Shown here: piece after piece, positions 8,917 to 18,334 of the stretch
Position numbering within the stretch: position 1 is the first letter of the stretch
Layout: every line of letters starts with the position of its first letter
Assembly (NCBI RefSeq): GCF_029603155.1
Contig: NZ_JAPMUA010000001.1
Location: 186,001-250,000 of the forward strand
Length of the DNA stretch: 64,000 nucleotides
Source: Galbibacter pacificus
GTDB lineage: Bacteria > Bacteroidota > Bacteroidia > Flavobacteriales > Flavobacteriaceae
Direction: 5' to 3'
The notes under the pieces: model-generated
The model's input: only the letters and a program-made list of their open reading frames with translations
Told to the model about the DNA's origin: nothing
The model's database searches: none
Position numbers and translations under genes: made by a program

Positions 8917-8970
8917 TTTTGTTGCAACGCAACGTTAAACTAACAAACTCAAATAATTCGAAAACAAATA

Positions 8971-9321
8971 TTAGTTAGGGAATAACTTGTAATCGATATC
9001 TTTAAAATCTATAAACTCATAGCTGGGCGTTCTCAACCTTATAAGCAATATAAGTTCTTCAACCTCTTGTTTGTTCAACAGGATAAGCAAATTAGACTGT
9101 ATGGTCGGGATCGGGATGCGCTTATCGTAAACAGAATGTTTGTATTCTTCTTCCCAATAGGCCACTTCTAAGTTGAATATGTATTTATGAAAACTTTCAA
9201 ACTCGGCTTCGGTAAAATTAAAGTTGAGGTTGTTGAACAGTAATTGATACATTCGGTTATGCTTGCAATAAATAAGAATCCCGTTTTTAGATCTATTCAA
9301 TATTTGAAGGTGTTTGCACAT
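8971..9321 (-). CDS. DUF6686 family small protein
   Basis: A 116-residue protein without signal peptide. It has the pattern of a flavobacterial family beginning MCKH and carrying YQLLFNNLNFNFTEAEF and a second half rich in Ile and Leu. From memory this is DUF6686, of unknown function, commonly found near TonB receptor/HmuY loci. It follows the DUF6607 gene by 27 bases on the same strand, and the pair is divergent from the TonB receptor, so a role in the same haem or iron system is inferred only from context. Confidence 0.7.
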   Translation of the reverse strand: MCKHLQILNRSKNGILIYCKHNRMYQLLFNNLNFNFTEAEFESFHKYIFNLEVAYWEEEYKHSVYDKRIPIPTIQSNLLILLNKQEVEELILLIRLRTPSYEFIDFKDIDYKLFPN

Positions 9322-9348
9322 ATCAATTACATTTTATTAATAATCGGT

Positions 9349-10251
9349 TTATTCTTCAGCAATAAAACTGTCTATAACAGCTTCGATATCTTTTTTGCTA
9401 CTGTTAGGCGGCATGCCAAACAAGTGGGCAAAAAGCGGTTTGTTGTCCACGCTTTTTTTAAGGTGAATGTCTTTGTTCTCATTAAATAACCGTTGCCATT
9501 TATTTCTTACGACCTCCCAGAAAGCTTGGTTTTCTTTCCACCAATTTTGAGCCGCTTTGCACTTGGTATCGTCTACCTTTGTATAGGTATCATATCCCTT
9601 TTCCTGAGCAAGCACAAAGTCTTTTCCATCATCGTCTCTCACAATTTTATCGTTGTCCTGCTCGTGCAGCCAACCATAACCGGTTATGGCATGTATGTTC
9701 CTGCGTTTCATAACATTATAATCGTCGCGAACGGTATGCTCCCTTCTCGGCAGGGGGGCATCGGTAGTGTTTACCCAATAATCCTTACCGTCTACATGGA
9801 GCCAAGTGGCCGTACCTTCGTAGCGCGGGCTGTCGTCTACTTGAAATACCTTTTGTGTCCATTGCCCTTTTACGTCCTTATTGTCCAGCGAAGTGTACTT
9901 CCAGGTCTTGTCTTTGTAAAATTGATAAAGGTCGGTGTTCTCATAAAGCCAATCCTGTCTCCAATGCTTGATAATCATGGTGTCATTGGCAATTAAAAGG
10001 TGTTGCATTACAACCTTTTCGGGTTTATCTTCTACCAATTGCACCCATTCTAGGGCGCCAACCTGTTTAACTTTGGAGGGCTGGTAGGTAGAATCTTTGG
10101 CGTTGTTAAAAGTTTCGGCAAAATTAAAGCGCACTTCATAACAGCCGCACATAGCTTTAATGCTTTCCAGGTCTTCTTTCTTTTTTTCCTGTGCAGTTAG
10201 GGTCAAGGCCTGTAAAGTTGTTGCAAGGCCTATTAACATTAGTTTTTTCAT
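9349..10251 (-). CDS. DUF6607 family exported protein
   Basis: A 300-residue protein with a cleavable signal peptide (about 1-20, ending LTAQ). The mature part is rich in Trp, Asp and Lys and contains MCGCYEVRFNFAETF, WVQLVEDKPEKVVMQHLL and ITGYGWLHEQDNDKI, which I recognise as DUF6607. The function is unknown. It is transcribed away from the TonB receptor from a shared 112-base intergenic region with a candidate operator. Its -7 box is at 10286-10293. Location is probably periplasmic. Confidence 0.75.
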   Translation of the reverse strand: MKKLMLIGLATTLQALTLTAQEKKKEDLESIKAMCGCYEVRFNFAETFNNAKDSTYQPSKVKQVGALEWVQLVEDKPEKVVMQHLLIANDTMIIKHWRQDWLYENTDLYQFYKDKTWKYTSLDNKDVKGQWTQKVFQVDDSPRYEGTATWLHVDGKDYWVNTTDAPLPRREHTVRDDYNVMKRRNIHAITGYGWLHEQDNDKIVRDDDGKDFVLAQEKGYDTYTKVDDTKCKAAQNWWKENQAFWEVVRNKWQRLFNENKDIHLKKSVDNKPLFAHLFGMPPNSSKKDIEAVIDSFIAEE

Positions 10252-10285
10252 TGTTGATGTAATTAGTTTTTCAATTTGAATAAGA

Positions 10286-10293
10286 CAAAAATA
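10286..10293 (-). promoter_or_regulatory. Putative -7 box of the DUF6607-DUF6686 operon
   Basis: The minus strand reads TATTTTTG (TAnnTTTG), 35 bases before the DUF6607 ATG. Confidence 0.5.
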
Positions 10294-10298
10294 TAAAA

Positions 10299-10317
10299 TT
10301 TATTTAGATTGAATAAA
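10299..10317. promoter_or_regulatory. Candidate iron-regulator operator between divergent promoters
   Basis: TTTATTTAGATTGAATAAA is a quasi-palindrome placed between the -7 boxes of the two divergent transcripts. Its half TTATTTAGATT (10300-10310) recurs inverted as AATCTAAATAA (10353-10363) at the receptor start codon. A Fur- or DtxR-family metal regulator is the obvious candidate, by inference from the genes controlled. Confidence 0.45.
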
Positions 10318-10325
10318 AATAACTA

Positions 10326-10333
10326 TATATTTG
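10326..10333 (+). promoter_or_regulatory. Putative -7 box of the TonB receptor operon
   Basis: TATATTTG matches TAnnTTTG, 30 bases before the receptor ATG at 10363. Confidence 0.5.
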
Positions 10334-10362
10334 TGAAAAATTATTAAGAACCAATCTAAATA

Positions 10363-12486
10363 ATGAAGCAACTAACAAACCTGATACTATTCTTAACAAT
10401 AAGCTTTGGGTATGCACAGGAGGTTAATATGATAGATTCCCTGGCAATAAACAATTTGGAAGAAGTGGTAATAACGGGCCAGTACAATGCACAGTCCATA
10501 AAAAAGTCGGTTTACGAAGTTTCGGTAATAAGCAAGGCCGATATAGACAGGCAGGCGGGAAACAACTTGGCCGATATTCTTAACCAAACGTTGAACATAA
10601 CCATTCTCCCCAGTGCATCCACGGGAAAGTCGCAAGTACGTATGTTTGGTCTCGACGGGCAATACGTAAAGATTCTGGTTGATAACATTCCGCTGGTAAA
10701 CGATGAAGGATTTGGGAACAATACCGACCTTACCCAGATAAACCTGGACGATGTCGAACAGATTGAAATCGTAGAGGGTGCCATGGGGGTGCAATATGGA
10801 ACCAATGCCGTGGCGGGCGTTATAAACATAATCACGAAAAAGTCGTCCCGGCACAAATGGAAGATAACCCCTTATATCCAGGAAGAAACCATAGGCAACG
10901 AGTATGGATGGTTCGATAAGGGCAGGCATATTCAATCGTTGAGCATAAGCCATGACCTGTCTAATAAATGGTATGCCAATGCCATGTTTACCCGTAACGA
11001 TTTTGCGGGCCTTTGGGGCGATAAAGAAGGACAAAATTATGCCCAAAACGATGGGAAACGGGGGTACGAGTGGCTGCCAAAAATACAATATAACGGGAAG
11101 GCGTTGCTAAGTTACAACGGAGAGCATGCCAAGTTGTTCTATAAGTTTGAATATTTTAACGAAAAGGTTTCCCGTTACGATTCGGTGGTACGGTCAAACG
11201 AAAACCCATCTACGGGTACGAACAATCCTATTTCTTCTGATGAGATATTTACTTCCAACAGGATAATGCATCATTTAAATGTCAATGGAAACTTTAACGG
11301 TGGCGTTACTTACGATGTGTCGTTTTCTTTTCAGCAACAAAAAAGAAATGCAGAAACCTATAATTACCGTATTCCAACACGGGAAAAATTTGACGTGCAG
11401 GATTTTGAGTACGAATCACGCAAGATATATTATTCAAAAGGGATGTTCAGCAATTTCATGGCCGCCAATGCTTTCGACTTTCAATTGGGGTACGAGCTTA
11501 ATGCCACCAATGGCTATGCATCGGCTATTTCGGGCGATTTTGGAGGGGAGAACATCGACAGGTATTTGGGCGCTTACGATGTTTTTGCTTCCGCAGAATA
11601 CATACCCGGAAACAGGTTTTCGATAAGGCCGGGTGCAAGGGTGTTCTTTTCCAATAAGTTCGATACACAAACGGCATTGGAGCTTTCATCAAAATACCTT
11701 TTCGACAACAACCTAGAGCTCCGGGCAGTGGTGGGTACAGCACCCCGGATGCCCGATTTTACCGAGCTCTATTCGTACTTCGTAGACACGAATCACGATA
11801 TAAGGGGCAACGAAAACTTAAAACCCGAACAAGGAACATCTATTTTTGTACATGCCAAGAAGCCATTTGTTTTTAATAATGGTTTGATGCTTAAAAGTAA
11901 ACTGTCGCTGGGTTATATTAATGTAAAAGACCGCATAGAACTTATAATTGTGAACAGCTCTCCTTTGGCATACCAATACAACAACATAGATAAATACCGT
12001 ACATGGAACATCTCTTTTGCCAATGGTTTTGCATACCAAAACTGGAGCGGGAACCTCGGGGTTTCATATTCGGGTGTTTCCAAAGTTTTGGACAGCCGCG
12101 ATTATAACGATGATTATCTTAACGCATTGCAATTAAACGCAAATTTGGCATATATCATCCCGGACTGGGGCACTACCTTTTCAACCTATTTTAAGCATAA
12201 CGGACCCGAATACCAATTTGTACAGCAACAAGATACCGATGGAAACGCTGTATTGGTACGCGGTAAACAAGATGCATACAGCTGGTGGGATGCATCGGTA
12301 CGTAAATCATTTTTAGAAGATAATAAATTACAAATAACAGTAGGAGCTAGAAACCTATTAAACATAACACGCGTGAATACCACGGCCACAGAAGGCGGCG
12401 CGCATTCCGGTCCTCCAAGCAGTGTACTGCTGGGCTATGGCCGGTCTTATTTTATAAAACTATTGTATAATCTAAACTTTAACTAA
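10363..12486 (+). CDS. TonB-dependent outer-membrane receptor (haem/iron type)
   Basis: A 707-residue outer-membrane active transporter. A signal peptide (about 1-18, SFGYAQ) is followed by a TonB-box-like EEVVITG at 33-39, a plug domain (about 45-160, with VRMFGLDGQYVKILVDNIP and VEGAMGVQYGTNAVAGVINIITKK-type motifs) and a beta barrel to the C-terminus. It lacks the carboxypeptidase-like N-terminal extension of SusC proteins. Only 6 bases separate it from an HmuY-family lipoprotein gene, so the pair resembles the HmuR/HmuY haem uptake module of Bacteroidota. The exact ligand is not proven by sequence. Confidence 0.9.
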   Translation: MKQLTNLILFLTISFGYAQEVNMIDSLAINNLEEVVITGQYNAQSIKKSVYEVSVISKADIDRQAGNNLADILNQTLNITILPSASTGKSQVRMFGLDGQYVKILVDNIPLVNDEGFGNNTDLTQINLDDVEQIEIVEGAMGVQYGTNAVAGVINIITKKSSRHKWKITPYIQEETIGNEYGWFDKGRHIQSLSISHDLSNKWYANAMFTRNDFAGLWGDKEGQNYAQNDGKRGYEWLPKIQYNGKALLSYNGEHAKLFYKFEYFNEKVSRYDSVVRSNENPSTGTNNPISSDEIFTSNRIMHHLNVNGNFNGGVTYDVSFSFQQQKRNAETYNYRIPTREKFDVQDFEYESRKIYYSKGMFSNFMAANAFDFQLGYELNATNGYASAISGDFGGENIDRYLGAYDVFASAEYIPGNRFSIRPGARVFFSNKFDTQTALELSSKYLFDNNLELRAVVGTAPRMPDFTELYSYFVDTNHDIRGNENLKPEQGTSIFVHAKKPFVFNNGLMLKSKLSLGYINVKDRIELIIVNSSPLAYQYNNIDKYRTWNISFANGFAYQNWSGNLGVSYSGVSKVLDSRDYNDDYLNALQLNANLAYIIPDWGTTFSTYFKHNGPEYQFVQQQDTDGNAVLVRGKQDAYSWWDASVRKSFLEDNKLQITVGARNLLNITRVNTTATEGGAHSGPPSSVLLGYGRSYFIKLLYNLNFN

Positions 12487-12492
12487 TTAATC

Positions 12493-13890
12493 ATGAAAAA
12501 AACAATATTATTATGTGGCCTGCTTTTGGCCTTTGTACTGTTTTCTTGCAGTAGCGATGACGACGGAGGAACTACACAGCAATTTGTCGCGGCTTTTGAA
12601 AACCCTTCAATGAGTTTTACCGCAGACGATGCGTCAAAGGAAGTAAAACTGGTATTTTCCAAAACAGCTCCCGAAGATGGAACGGTAACCATTACCTATA
12701 CAACCGTAAATGCTGAATATGGCACACATTTTACCACCGACCCTTCAGGAGAAGAAGGCACTATAGAAGTCCCTATAACTGCCGGAAGCAACCAATCTAC
12801 ATTTACCTTCAACAAACTTGCAAACCCGATTGAAGGCACCGAAATGTCGGTAAGCTTTAAACTGGAAGCAATTACCAATCCCAATAGCGCCATACAAGGA
12901 AATACCACATTAGCTGTAAGCTTTACCGAAAGTGCCGCTGTAGGAGGTGTTATGGCTCCCGAAGTAGGAGGCCCAGATCAGCCTAATCAAGTATATGTGG
13001 ATTTAAGTGCACAGACCCAAACGGTGGTTAAAAGAGACGCATGGGACTTAGGTTTTTATAGCGGTGAAAGCTTTAGGGTAGTTTTAAATGAATCTGTTTA
13101 TATGGCAGCAGCTCCATTGGAAGTAACCGATATTGATGCCGTAACAGAGGCCGATGTAGCAGCATTACAACCAAATGTGGCAGTTGGTATACCGGGATCT
13201 AATGTATACGTAGATAACCCATCTGGTGATATTCAGGAGACGGTAATTGCCGAAGTTTCTGAAACAGATACCGATAATAAAGTGTATTTAGTAAACCTGG
13301 GAATCAATATTGGAGGAAGCATCCATGTGCCGGGCGGTTCGCGCGGATGGAAAAAAATAAGGGTGCTTCGTCAAGGTAATGATTATGTGTTGCAGTATGC
13401 CGATTTAAATGCAACGACACATGAAGAAGTTGTAGTAAGCAAAGCAGAAGGTTACAACTTTACTTTCTTTAGTTTTTCTTCAGGAGAGCAAGCTTCTGTA
13501 GAGCCTATGAAAAACAAATGGGATTTAAACTTTACACATTATATAGACTTGTTATCCTTTCAAGGAGATGACTACGCATACACCTATCAAGATTTTATAG
13601 TGTCTAATACCAAAGCTGGAATAACAGCATATCAAGTTGCAGTTTCTGATTTTACTTATGAAGATTTTACGTCAGAAAATATAGTTGAAGCCAATTTATC
13701 GGCCGATCAAAGAAGTATTGGAAGTAGCTGGAGAAACGCCGGAGGGCCCAATGCCCAGCCTTCCATAAAAGAAGATGTGTTTTATGTTCTTAAAGACGCC
13801 GACGGGAATTATTATAAAATCCGCTTTACGGCCATGTATAATGAAAGTGGCGAGCGTGGGTATCCTAAATTTGAATACAGTCTTTTATAA
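12493..13890 (+). CDS. HmuY family haem-binding lipoprotein with N-terminal Calx-beta-like domain
   Basis: A 465-residue surface lipoprotein with the signal MKKTILLCGLLLAFVLFSC, lipidated at C19, followed by an Asp-rich linker. Residues about 35-145 read as a Calx-beta-like fold (AEYGTHFTTDPSGEEGTIEVPI). The remainder is an HmuY domain, starting with VYVDLSAQTQTVVKRDAWDLGFYSG, the characteristic 'W-D-L-GF' region. HmuY proteins capture haem and hand it to the cognate TonB receptor, encoded immediately upstream. The extra N-terminal domain makes it longer than the roughly 215-residue Porphyromonas HmuY and may act as a stalk. Confidence 0.88.
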   Translation: MKKTILLCGLLLAFVLFSCSSDDDGGTTQQFVAAFENPSMSFTADDASKEVKLVFSKTAPEDGTVTITYTTVNAEYGTHFTTDPSGEEGTIEVPITAGSNQSTFTFNKLANPIEGTEMSVSFKLEAITNPNSAIQGNTTLAVSFTESAAVGGVMAPEVGGPDQPNQVYVDLSAQTQTVVKRDAWDLGFYSGESFRVVLNESVYMAAAPLEVTDIDAVTEADVAALQPNVAVGIPGSNVYVDNPSGDIQETVIAEVSETDTDNKVYLVNLGINIGGSIHVPGGSRGWKKIRVLRQGNDYVLQYADLNATTHEEVVVSKAEGYNFTFFSFSSGEQASVEPMKNKWDLNFTHYIDLLSFQGDDYAYTYQDFIVSNTKAGITAYQVAVSDFTYEDFTSENIVEANLSADQRSIGSSWRNAGGPNAQPSIKEDVFYVLKDADGNYYKIRFTAMYNESGERGYPKFEYSLL

Positions 13891-13902
13891 AATTTTAAAT
13901 AC

Positions 13903-14349
13903 ATGAAAGTAAACATTCTATTTATAATTCTACGGCTTATTTTGGGCGGGCTCATGGTATATGGAGGGATTCATAAATTCGAACAGCCCAGTCCGACGCC
14001 CATAGCGGTTTTCCAAAAGGCAGAAAAATTTGCAACACCCGAAAAAGAAAGCACGCTCCAAAAGATATTGTACATAAGCGGAGCCAAGCAAACCGGTTAT
14101 TTCTGGCAGGTTTTGGGAGTATGCGAGCTATTATTTGGTTTGCTCCTTATTTTTCAGGGCACCAGTTTTATAGGGGCAATTTTTCTTTTGCCCATAACCT
14201 TGCATATTTTTCTGTTTCATTATTTTTTGGAATCAGATGAAATGGGAGAATTATTAAAAACAACAGGCCTATTGCTTATCAACATTGCATTGGTATTGAA
14301 AGAATACAAAAAATGGAAACCCTTACTCTGGGTAAACCCTATGAGTTAA
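13903..14349 (+). CDS. DoxX-like membrane protein
   Basis: A 148-residue inner-membrane protein with four hydrophobic segments. It begins with RLILGGLMVYGGIHKFE, the usual start of the DoxX family, and has LGVCELLFGLLLIF in the third segment. It starts 12 bases after the HmuY stop and precedes a terminator, so it is the last gene of the receptor operon. The biochemical role of these proteins is unsettled; a link to haem or iron is inferred from the operon. Confidence 0.8.
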   Translation: MKVNILFIILRLILGGLMVYGGIHKFEQPSPTPIAVFQKAEKFATPEKESTLQKILYISGAKQTGYFWQVLGVCELLFGLLLIFQGTSFIGAIFLLPITLHIFLFHYFLESDEMGELLKTTGLLLINIALVLKEYKKWKPLLWVNPMS

Positions 14350-14417
14350 GGTATAAAAATATTTAGTTGACTTATTGTTAATTAGATAATTAGTTATTTC
14401 ATTAATTCAACGTGGTG

Positions 14418-14452
14418 AAGGGGTGCTTTTGCAAAAAGGCATCCCTTTTTTT
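14418..14452 (+). terminator. Terminator of the haem uptake operon
   Basis: AAGGGGTGC (from 14418) pairs with GGCATCCCTT (one G-T pair), followed by a T run to 14452. Confidence 0.8.
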
Positions 14453-14600
14453 GTGAGATCCGAACCACAAAAGCCATTGGCGCATTGTGCTTCGCGGTCG
14501 AACGAACCTTATGTTGGGTAGGAACTATTGGTTCATGTTCATGGTTTGAGGACCAATGCCATTTCATTCATATTTAATATCTTGCAACAAAAACCACTAA

Positions 14601-15374
14601 ATGTCTAAACAACTAATCAAAGCTGCCCTGCTTTCAACAATTCTATTTCTATCGGCTTGTTCCAAGGACGACGACATACAAGATAACGGTAATTCCACGA
14701 TAGGAAACAGGTTGAGCACCGGAGACTCGGCCCATGAAATTTTATCAGATGAAGAATTTACAGATATGGTTATTGAGGTTGTATATGTAGAAGGCTATCA
14801 ACCCTCTCAAATTTCATTGAATAATTTAACAAGCTTTATCAAACAACGTTGCTACAAACCAGGGGGTATCGAGCTTAACTTGCGCGCAATACAGGCCCCG
14901 GGAAAAGAAACATATACAATTCAGGAAATAGATAGCATAGAAAGAGAAATAAGGTCGCAATATAACAACGGAAAAAGGTTGGCGCTTTTTATTTCTTTTA
15001 TGGACGGAAGTTTTAATGAAGATACCGATAGTTCGGTTGTCTTGGGGGTTGCCTATAGAAATACTTCTTTTGTTGTTTTTGAAGAAACCATACAAACGCT
15101 TAGCGACCAAATTACAGAACCGGACAGGGATTTGTTGGAAAGCACGGTATTGCGGCATGAATTTTCTCATTTGTTGGGTCTGGTCGATTTGGGTACCGAT
15201 ATGCTGACCGATCATCTGGATACCGAAAACGGCCATCATTGCAATGTTGAAAGTTGTTTAATGAATTTCAAAGTAGAGTCGGGGGTAAATTTAATCGGGA
15301 TGTCATCGGAAGAAAACATACCAAAACTGGACCAACAATGCCTAGCCGATTTAAAAGCAAATGGAGGGAAATAA
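14601..15374 (+). CDS. Metzincin-like zinc metalloprotease lipoprotein
   Basis: A 257-residue exported lipoprotein (signal 1-20, lipidated at C20 in LSAC, then an acidic SKDDD linker). The zinc-protease motif H186-E187-F-S-H190-L-L-G193 is present, but the third metzincin ligand position is D196 (HExxHxxGLVD). A following block H213-C214-x4-C219-x-M221 resembles the archaemetzincin pattern Cx4CxM with its Met-turn, while the later CxxC of that family is reduced to a single Cys (QQC). It is related to annotated flavobacterial membrane metalloproteases. The substrate is unknown. It is monocistronic, with no good promoter recognised. Confidence 0.8.
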   Translation: MSKQLIKAALLSTILFLSACSKDDDIQDNGNSTIGNRLSTGDSAHEILSDEEFTDMVIEVVYVEGYQPSQISLNNLTSFIKQRCYKPGGIELNLRAIQAPGKETYTIQEIDSIEREIRSQYNNGKRLALFISFMDGSFNEDTDSSVVLGVAYRNTSFVVFEETIQTLSDQITEPDRDLLESTVLRHEFSHLLGLVDLGTDMLTDHLDTENGHHCNVESCLMNFKVESGVNLIGMSSEENIPKLDQQCLADLKANGGK

Positions 15375-15430
15375 AACATTCGTTATTTTTCAAAATCGTA
15401 TACCAATTAAAATCCCTATTTTTATAAGTA

Positions 15431-16792
15431 ATGGAGAAGGGGAACATTCATACAGAAGGTAAAATATTGAATGCGATTTTACGATTGGCTTTTCCTATAA
15501 TTATGACCAATGTTTTGCAAACCATGTATCAATTGGTAGATACTTTTTGGTTAGGTAGGCTAGGAGCCAATGCGGTAGCAAGTGTAAGTTTAAGTTTTCC
15601 AATTTTGTTTTTGGTGGTTTCTTTAGGTGGTGGGTTAACACTTGCAGGTACCGTTATTGTATCGCAACACAAAGGTGCCAACGACCAACGAATGGTAAAC
15701 TATGCTGCTTCTCAAACCGTTATGGTTATTTTTTTCACCTCTATTTTGTTAGCGGTTGTGGGTTATTATGCGGCTGCTCCACTAATGAAACTGGTTGGTG
15801 CCGGTAATGAAATATTAAACGACTCTGTGGCATACTTTAAAGTTTCGTCTTGGGGGTTTATCTTCATGTTTATGTTTTTTGTATACCAATCGCTTATGCG
15901 AGGTATTGGCAACGTAATGATTCCTATGTACATAGTTTTAGGGACCGTTTTACTCAATTTGGTGCTAGACCCACTTTTTATTTTTGGTTATGGTGCCATT
16001 CCCGGTTATGGAGTAGCCGGTGCAGCTGTTGCGAGTATTTTTACACAAGCAATTTCGGCCTTTATAGGTCTTTTTATTCTCTTTAGAGGAAAAAGAGGGA
16101 TAAAAATCAAATTCTTTCATATGAAGCCGAATTTTCCCTGGGTAAAAAACTTATTTGCACTGGGTTTGCCATCGAGTCTAGATCAATCGAGTAGGGCTGC
16201 AGCAATGACTGCCATGGTGATGTTGGTTACCAGCTACAGCAGTGATATTGTTGCTGCTTATGGTGTGGGCGCCCGAATTTTGAGTTTGGTTATTGTTCCA
16301 GCTTTAGGGCTTTCTATAGCAACTACAAGTTTGGTTGGACAAAATATTGGAGCCGGAAGAATGGATAGAGCAGAAAAGGTAGGCGACTTAAGTACATTAA
16401 TGGCGGTAATAGGGCTCACTGTTTTAGGAATGTTGCTATTCTTTTTTGCAGAACCTTTAACTCGGTTTTTTGTTCCCGATGATCCCGAGGTGATAAAAGA
16501 AGGGGCAACATTTATAAAAATTATGGCACCAAGTTTTGGGTTATTGGGTGTGCAACAGGTATTAAATGGAGTATTTAATGGTGCCGGACTAACAAAAGTC
16601 TCGATGTTGATATCAATATGCGCATTATGGGTAGCTCGTTTCCCTATGGCTTTTATGCTTTCTAATAAAACCGACTTAAATTACGAAGGTATTTGGTGGG
16701 CCTTTCCGGTTTCTAATGTTATTGCAGCCATTATTGCATTTTCCTATTACAAAAGCGGTAGCTGGAAAGTAAATCAACCGCAGTTATTATAG
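15431..16792 (+). CDS. MATE family efflux transporter
   Basis: A 453-residue inner-membrane exporter with twelve hydrophobic segments in two homologous halves. Family features include MTNVLQTMYQLVDTFWLGRLGANAVASVS near the start, LDPLFIFGYG, and ATTSLVGQNIGAGRMDRAEK in the second half. MATE pumps exchange sodium or protons for cationic drugs and metabolites. The substrate is not deducible. It lies between the metalloprotease gene and ffh without overlap and is probably monocistronic. Confidence 0.93.
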   Translation: MEKGNIHTEGKILNAILRLAFPIIMTNVLQTMYQLVDTFWLGRLGANAVASVSLSFPILFLVVSLGGGLTLAGTVIVSQHKGANDQRMVNYAASQTVMVIFFTSILLAVVGYYAAAPLMKLVGAGNEILNDSVAYFKVSSWGFIFMFMFFVYQSLMRGIGNVMIPMYIVLGTVLLNLVLDPLFIFGYGAIPGYGVAGAAVASIFTQAISAFIGLFILFRGKRGIKIKFFHMKPNFPWVKNLFALGLPSSLDQSSRAAAMTAMVMLVTSYSSDIVAAYGVGARILSLVIVPALGLSIATTSLVGQNIGAGRMDRAEKVGDLSTLMAVIGLTVLGMLLFFFAEPLTRFFVPDDPEVIKEGATFIKIMAPSFGLLGVQQVLNGVFNGAGLTKVSMLISICALWVARFPMAFMLSNKTDLNYEGIWWAFPVSNVIAAIIAFSYYKSGSWKVNQPQLL

Positions 16793-16860
16793 TTAGGTAT
16801 TGTTTAAATAGTTGAATAGAATAACTCCAAAATAACTTTCGCACTTCTCGTTCAAATTCT

Positions 16861-16868
16861 TAAATTTG
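16861..16868 (+). promoter_or_regulatory. Putative ffh promoter -7 box
   Basis: TAAATTTG followed by CA matches TAnnTTTG. The predicted leader begins with a hairpin: TCTCAAGAA (about 16871-16879) pairs with TTCTTGAGA (about 16896-16904). Confidence 0.45.
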
Positions 16869-16949
16869 CATCTCTCAAGAAATTAGGGATAAAAACTTCT
16901 TGAGAACCGAGATGTAAATCTCGCAATACAAGTAAAGCAGCAAGATATT

Positions 16950-18278
16950 ATGTTTGATAATTTAAGCGAAAAGTTAGATAAGGCGTTTCATGTGCTTAAG
17001 GGGCATGGACAGATTAGCGAGGTTAACGTTGCCGAGACCTTAAAAGAAGTACGCCGCGCATTATTGGATGCCGACGTGAACTTTAAAACCGCCAAAGAAT
17101 TTACCAATACGGTTAAGGAAAAGGCACTTGGACAAAATGTATTAACAACCCTAAAGCCCGGCCAGTTAATGGTAAAACTCGTAAAAGACGAGTTGACCGA
17201 ATTAATGGGCGGCGAAGCGGCCGATATTGATTTGTCCGGAAATCCATCGGTGATTTTAATGGCAGGTTTGCAAGGATCGGGTAAAACCACTTTTTCGGGC
17301 AAACTAGCCAATTTCCTCAAAAATAAAAAAACAAAAAATCCACTTTTGGTAGCTTGTGATGTGTATCGCCCTGCGGCGATAGACCAATTACACGTGGTGG
17401 GCGACCAAATTGGCGTTGAAGTATATTCCGATAAAGAAAACACCAATCCCGTTGCAATTGCCAAAGCCGGGATTGCTCATGCAAAAGCAAATGGACATAA
17501 TGTGGTAATTGTTGATACCGCTGGACGTTTGGCAGTCGATGAGCAAATGATGGACGAGATTTCAAACATTCACAAGGCCATTCATCCAAACGAAACCTTA
17601 TTTGTGGTTGACTCTATGACGGGGCAGGATGCCGTAAACACCGCCAAGGCCTTTAACGATGTGTTGGATTATAACGGGGTAATCCTTACCAAATTAGATG
17701 GGGATACACGTGGTGGTGCCGCTTTGTCCATTAAATCGGTAGTTAACAAACCCATCAAGTTTATCGGTACGGGCGAAAAAATGGATGCCGTAGATGTTTT
17801 TTACCCTGCACGTATGGCCGACCGTATCCTTGGAATGGGAGACGTGGTGTCGTTGGTAGAAAGGGCACAAGAGCAATATGATGAAGAAGAAGCCCGCAAA
17901 CTCCATAAGAAAATTGCCAAGAACCAATTTGGTTTTGATGACTTTTTGAGTCAGATACAGCAAATAAAGAAAATGGGGAGTATGAAAGACCTCCTCGGAA
18001 TGATTCCCGGTGCAGGAAAAGCATTAAAAGGGATGGACATAGACGACGATGCCTTTAAAGGGGTTGAGGCAATTATTCATTCCATGACCCCTGAAGAACG
18101 CTCAAACCCTTCCGTATTGAACGGAAGCAGAAAAAAAAGAATTGCCAAGGGAAGCGGGACTTCCGTACAAGAAGTAAACCAACTGTTGAAGCAATTCACA
18201 CAAATGAGTAAAATGATGAAGATGATGCAAGGCGGTGGCGGCCGTAAAATGATGCAGATGATGCAGGGGATGAAGTAG
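16950..18278 (+). CDS. ffh: Signal recognition particle GTPase, SRP54
   Basis: This protein binds 4.5S RNA and signal sequences of nascent membrane proteins and delivers ribosomes to FtsY. It is 442 residues long. The N domain occupies about 1-90. The G domain has the P-loop GLQGSGKTT (106-114), DTAGRL, TKLDGDTRGG and the GTGEKMD end motif. The M domain is about 300-442, with a methionine-rich tail (MSKMMKMMQGGGGRKMMQMM). All NTPase motifs are intact. A leader hairpin precedes it (see the promoter entry). Confidence 0.97.
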   Translation: MFDNLSEKLDKAFHVLKGHGQISEVNVAETLKEVRRALLDADVNFKTAKEFTNTVKEKALGQNVLTTLKPGQLMVKLVKDELTELMGGEAADIDLSGNPSVILMAGLQGSGKTTFSGKLANFLKNKKTKNPLLVACDVYRPAAIDQLHVVGDQIGVEVYSDKENTNPVAIAKAGIAHAKANGHNVVIVDTAGRLAVDEQMMDEISNIHKAIHPNETLFVVDSMTGQDAVNTAKAFNDVLDYNGVILTKLDGDTRGGAALSIKSVVNKPIKFIGTGEKMDAVDVFYPARMADRILGMGDVVSLVERAQEQYDEEEARKLHKKIAKNQFGFDDFLSQIQQIKKMGSMKDLLGMIPGAGKALKGMDIDDDAFKGVEAIIHSMTPEERSNPSVLNGSRKKRIAKGSGTSVQEVNQLLKQFTQMSKMMKMMQGGGGRKMMQMMQGMK

Positions 18279-18334
18279 GGATTGTTATAAAGGAATAATT
18301 ATTTGTTAACTGTTATTAACGATATTTGAAATTT

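Larger units (their letters stand above)
8463..8970. other. Non-coding gap after argS
   Basis: About 500 bases without a believable gene. It holds a dispersed repeat (8472-8521), a low-complexity CCCTAA/CTTATCCC stretch (8547-8590), the 21-bp-period array (8623-8769) and a terminator hairpin at 8883-8916. The rest has no recognisable signal. Confidence 0.7.
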
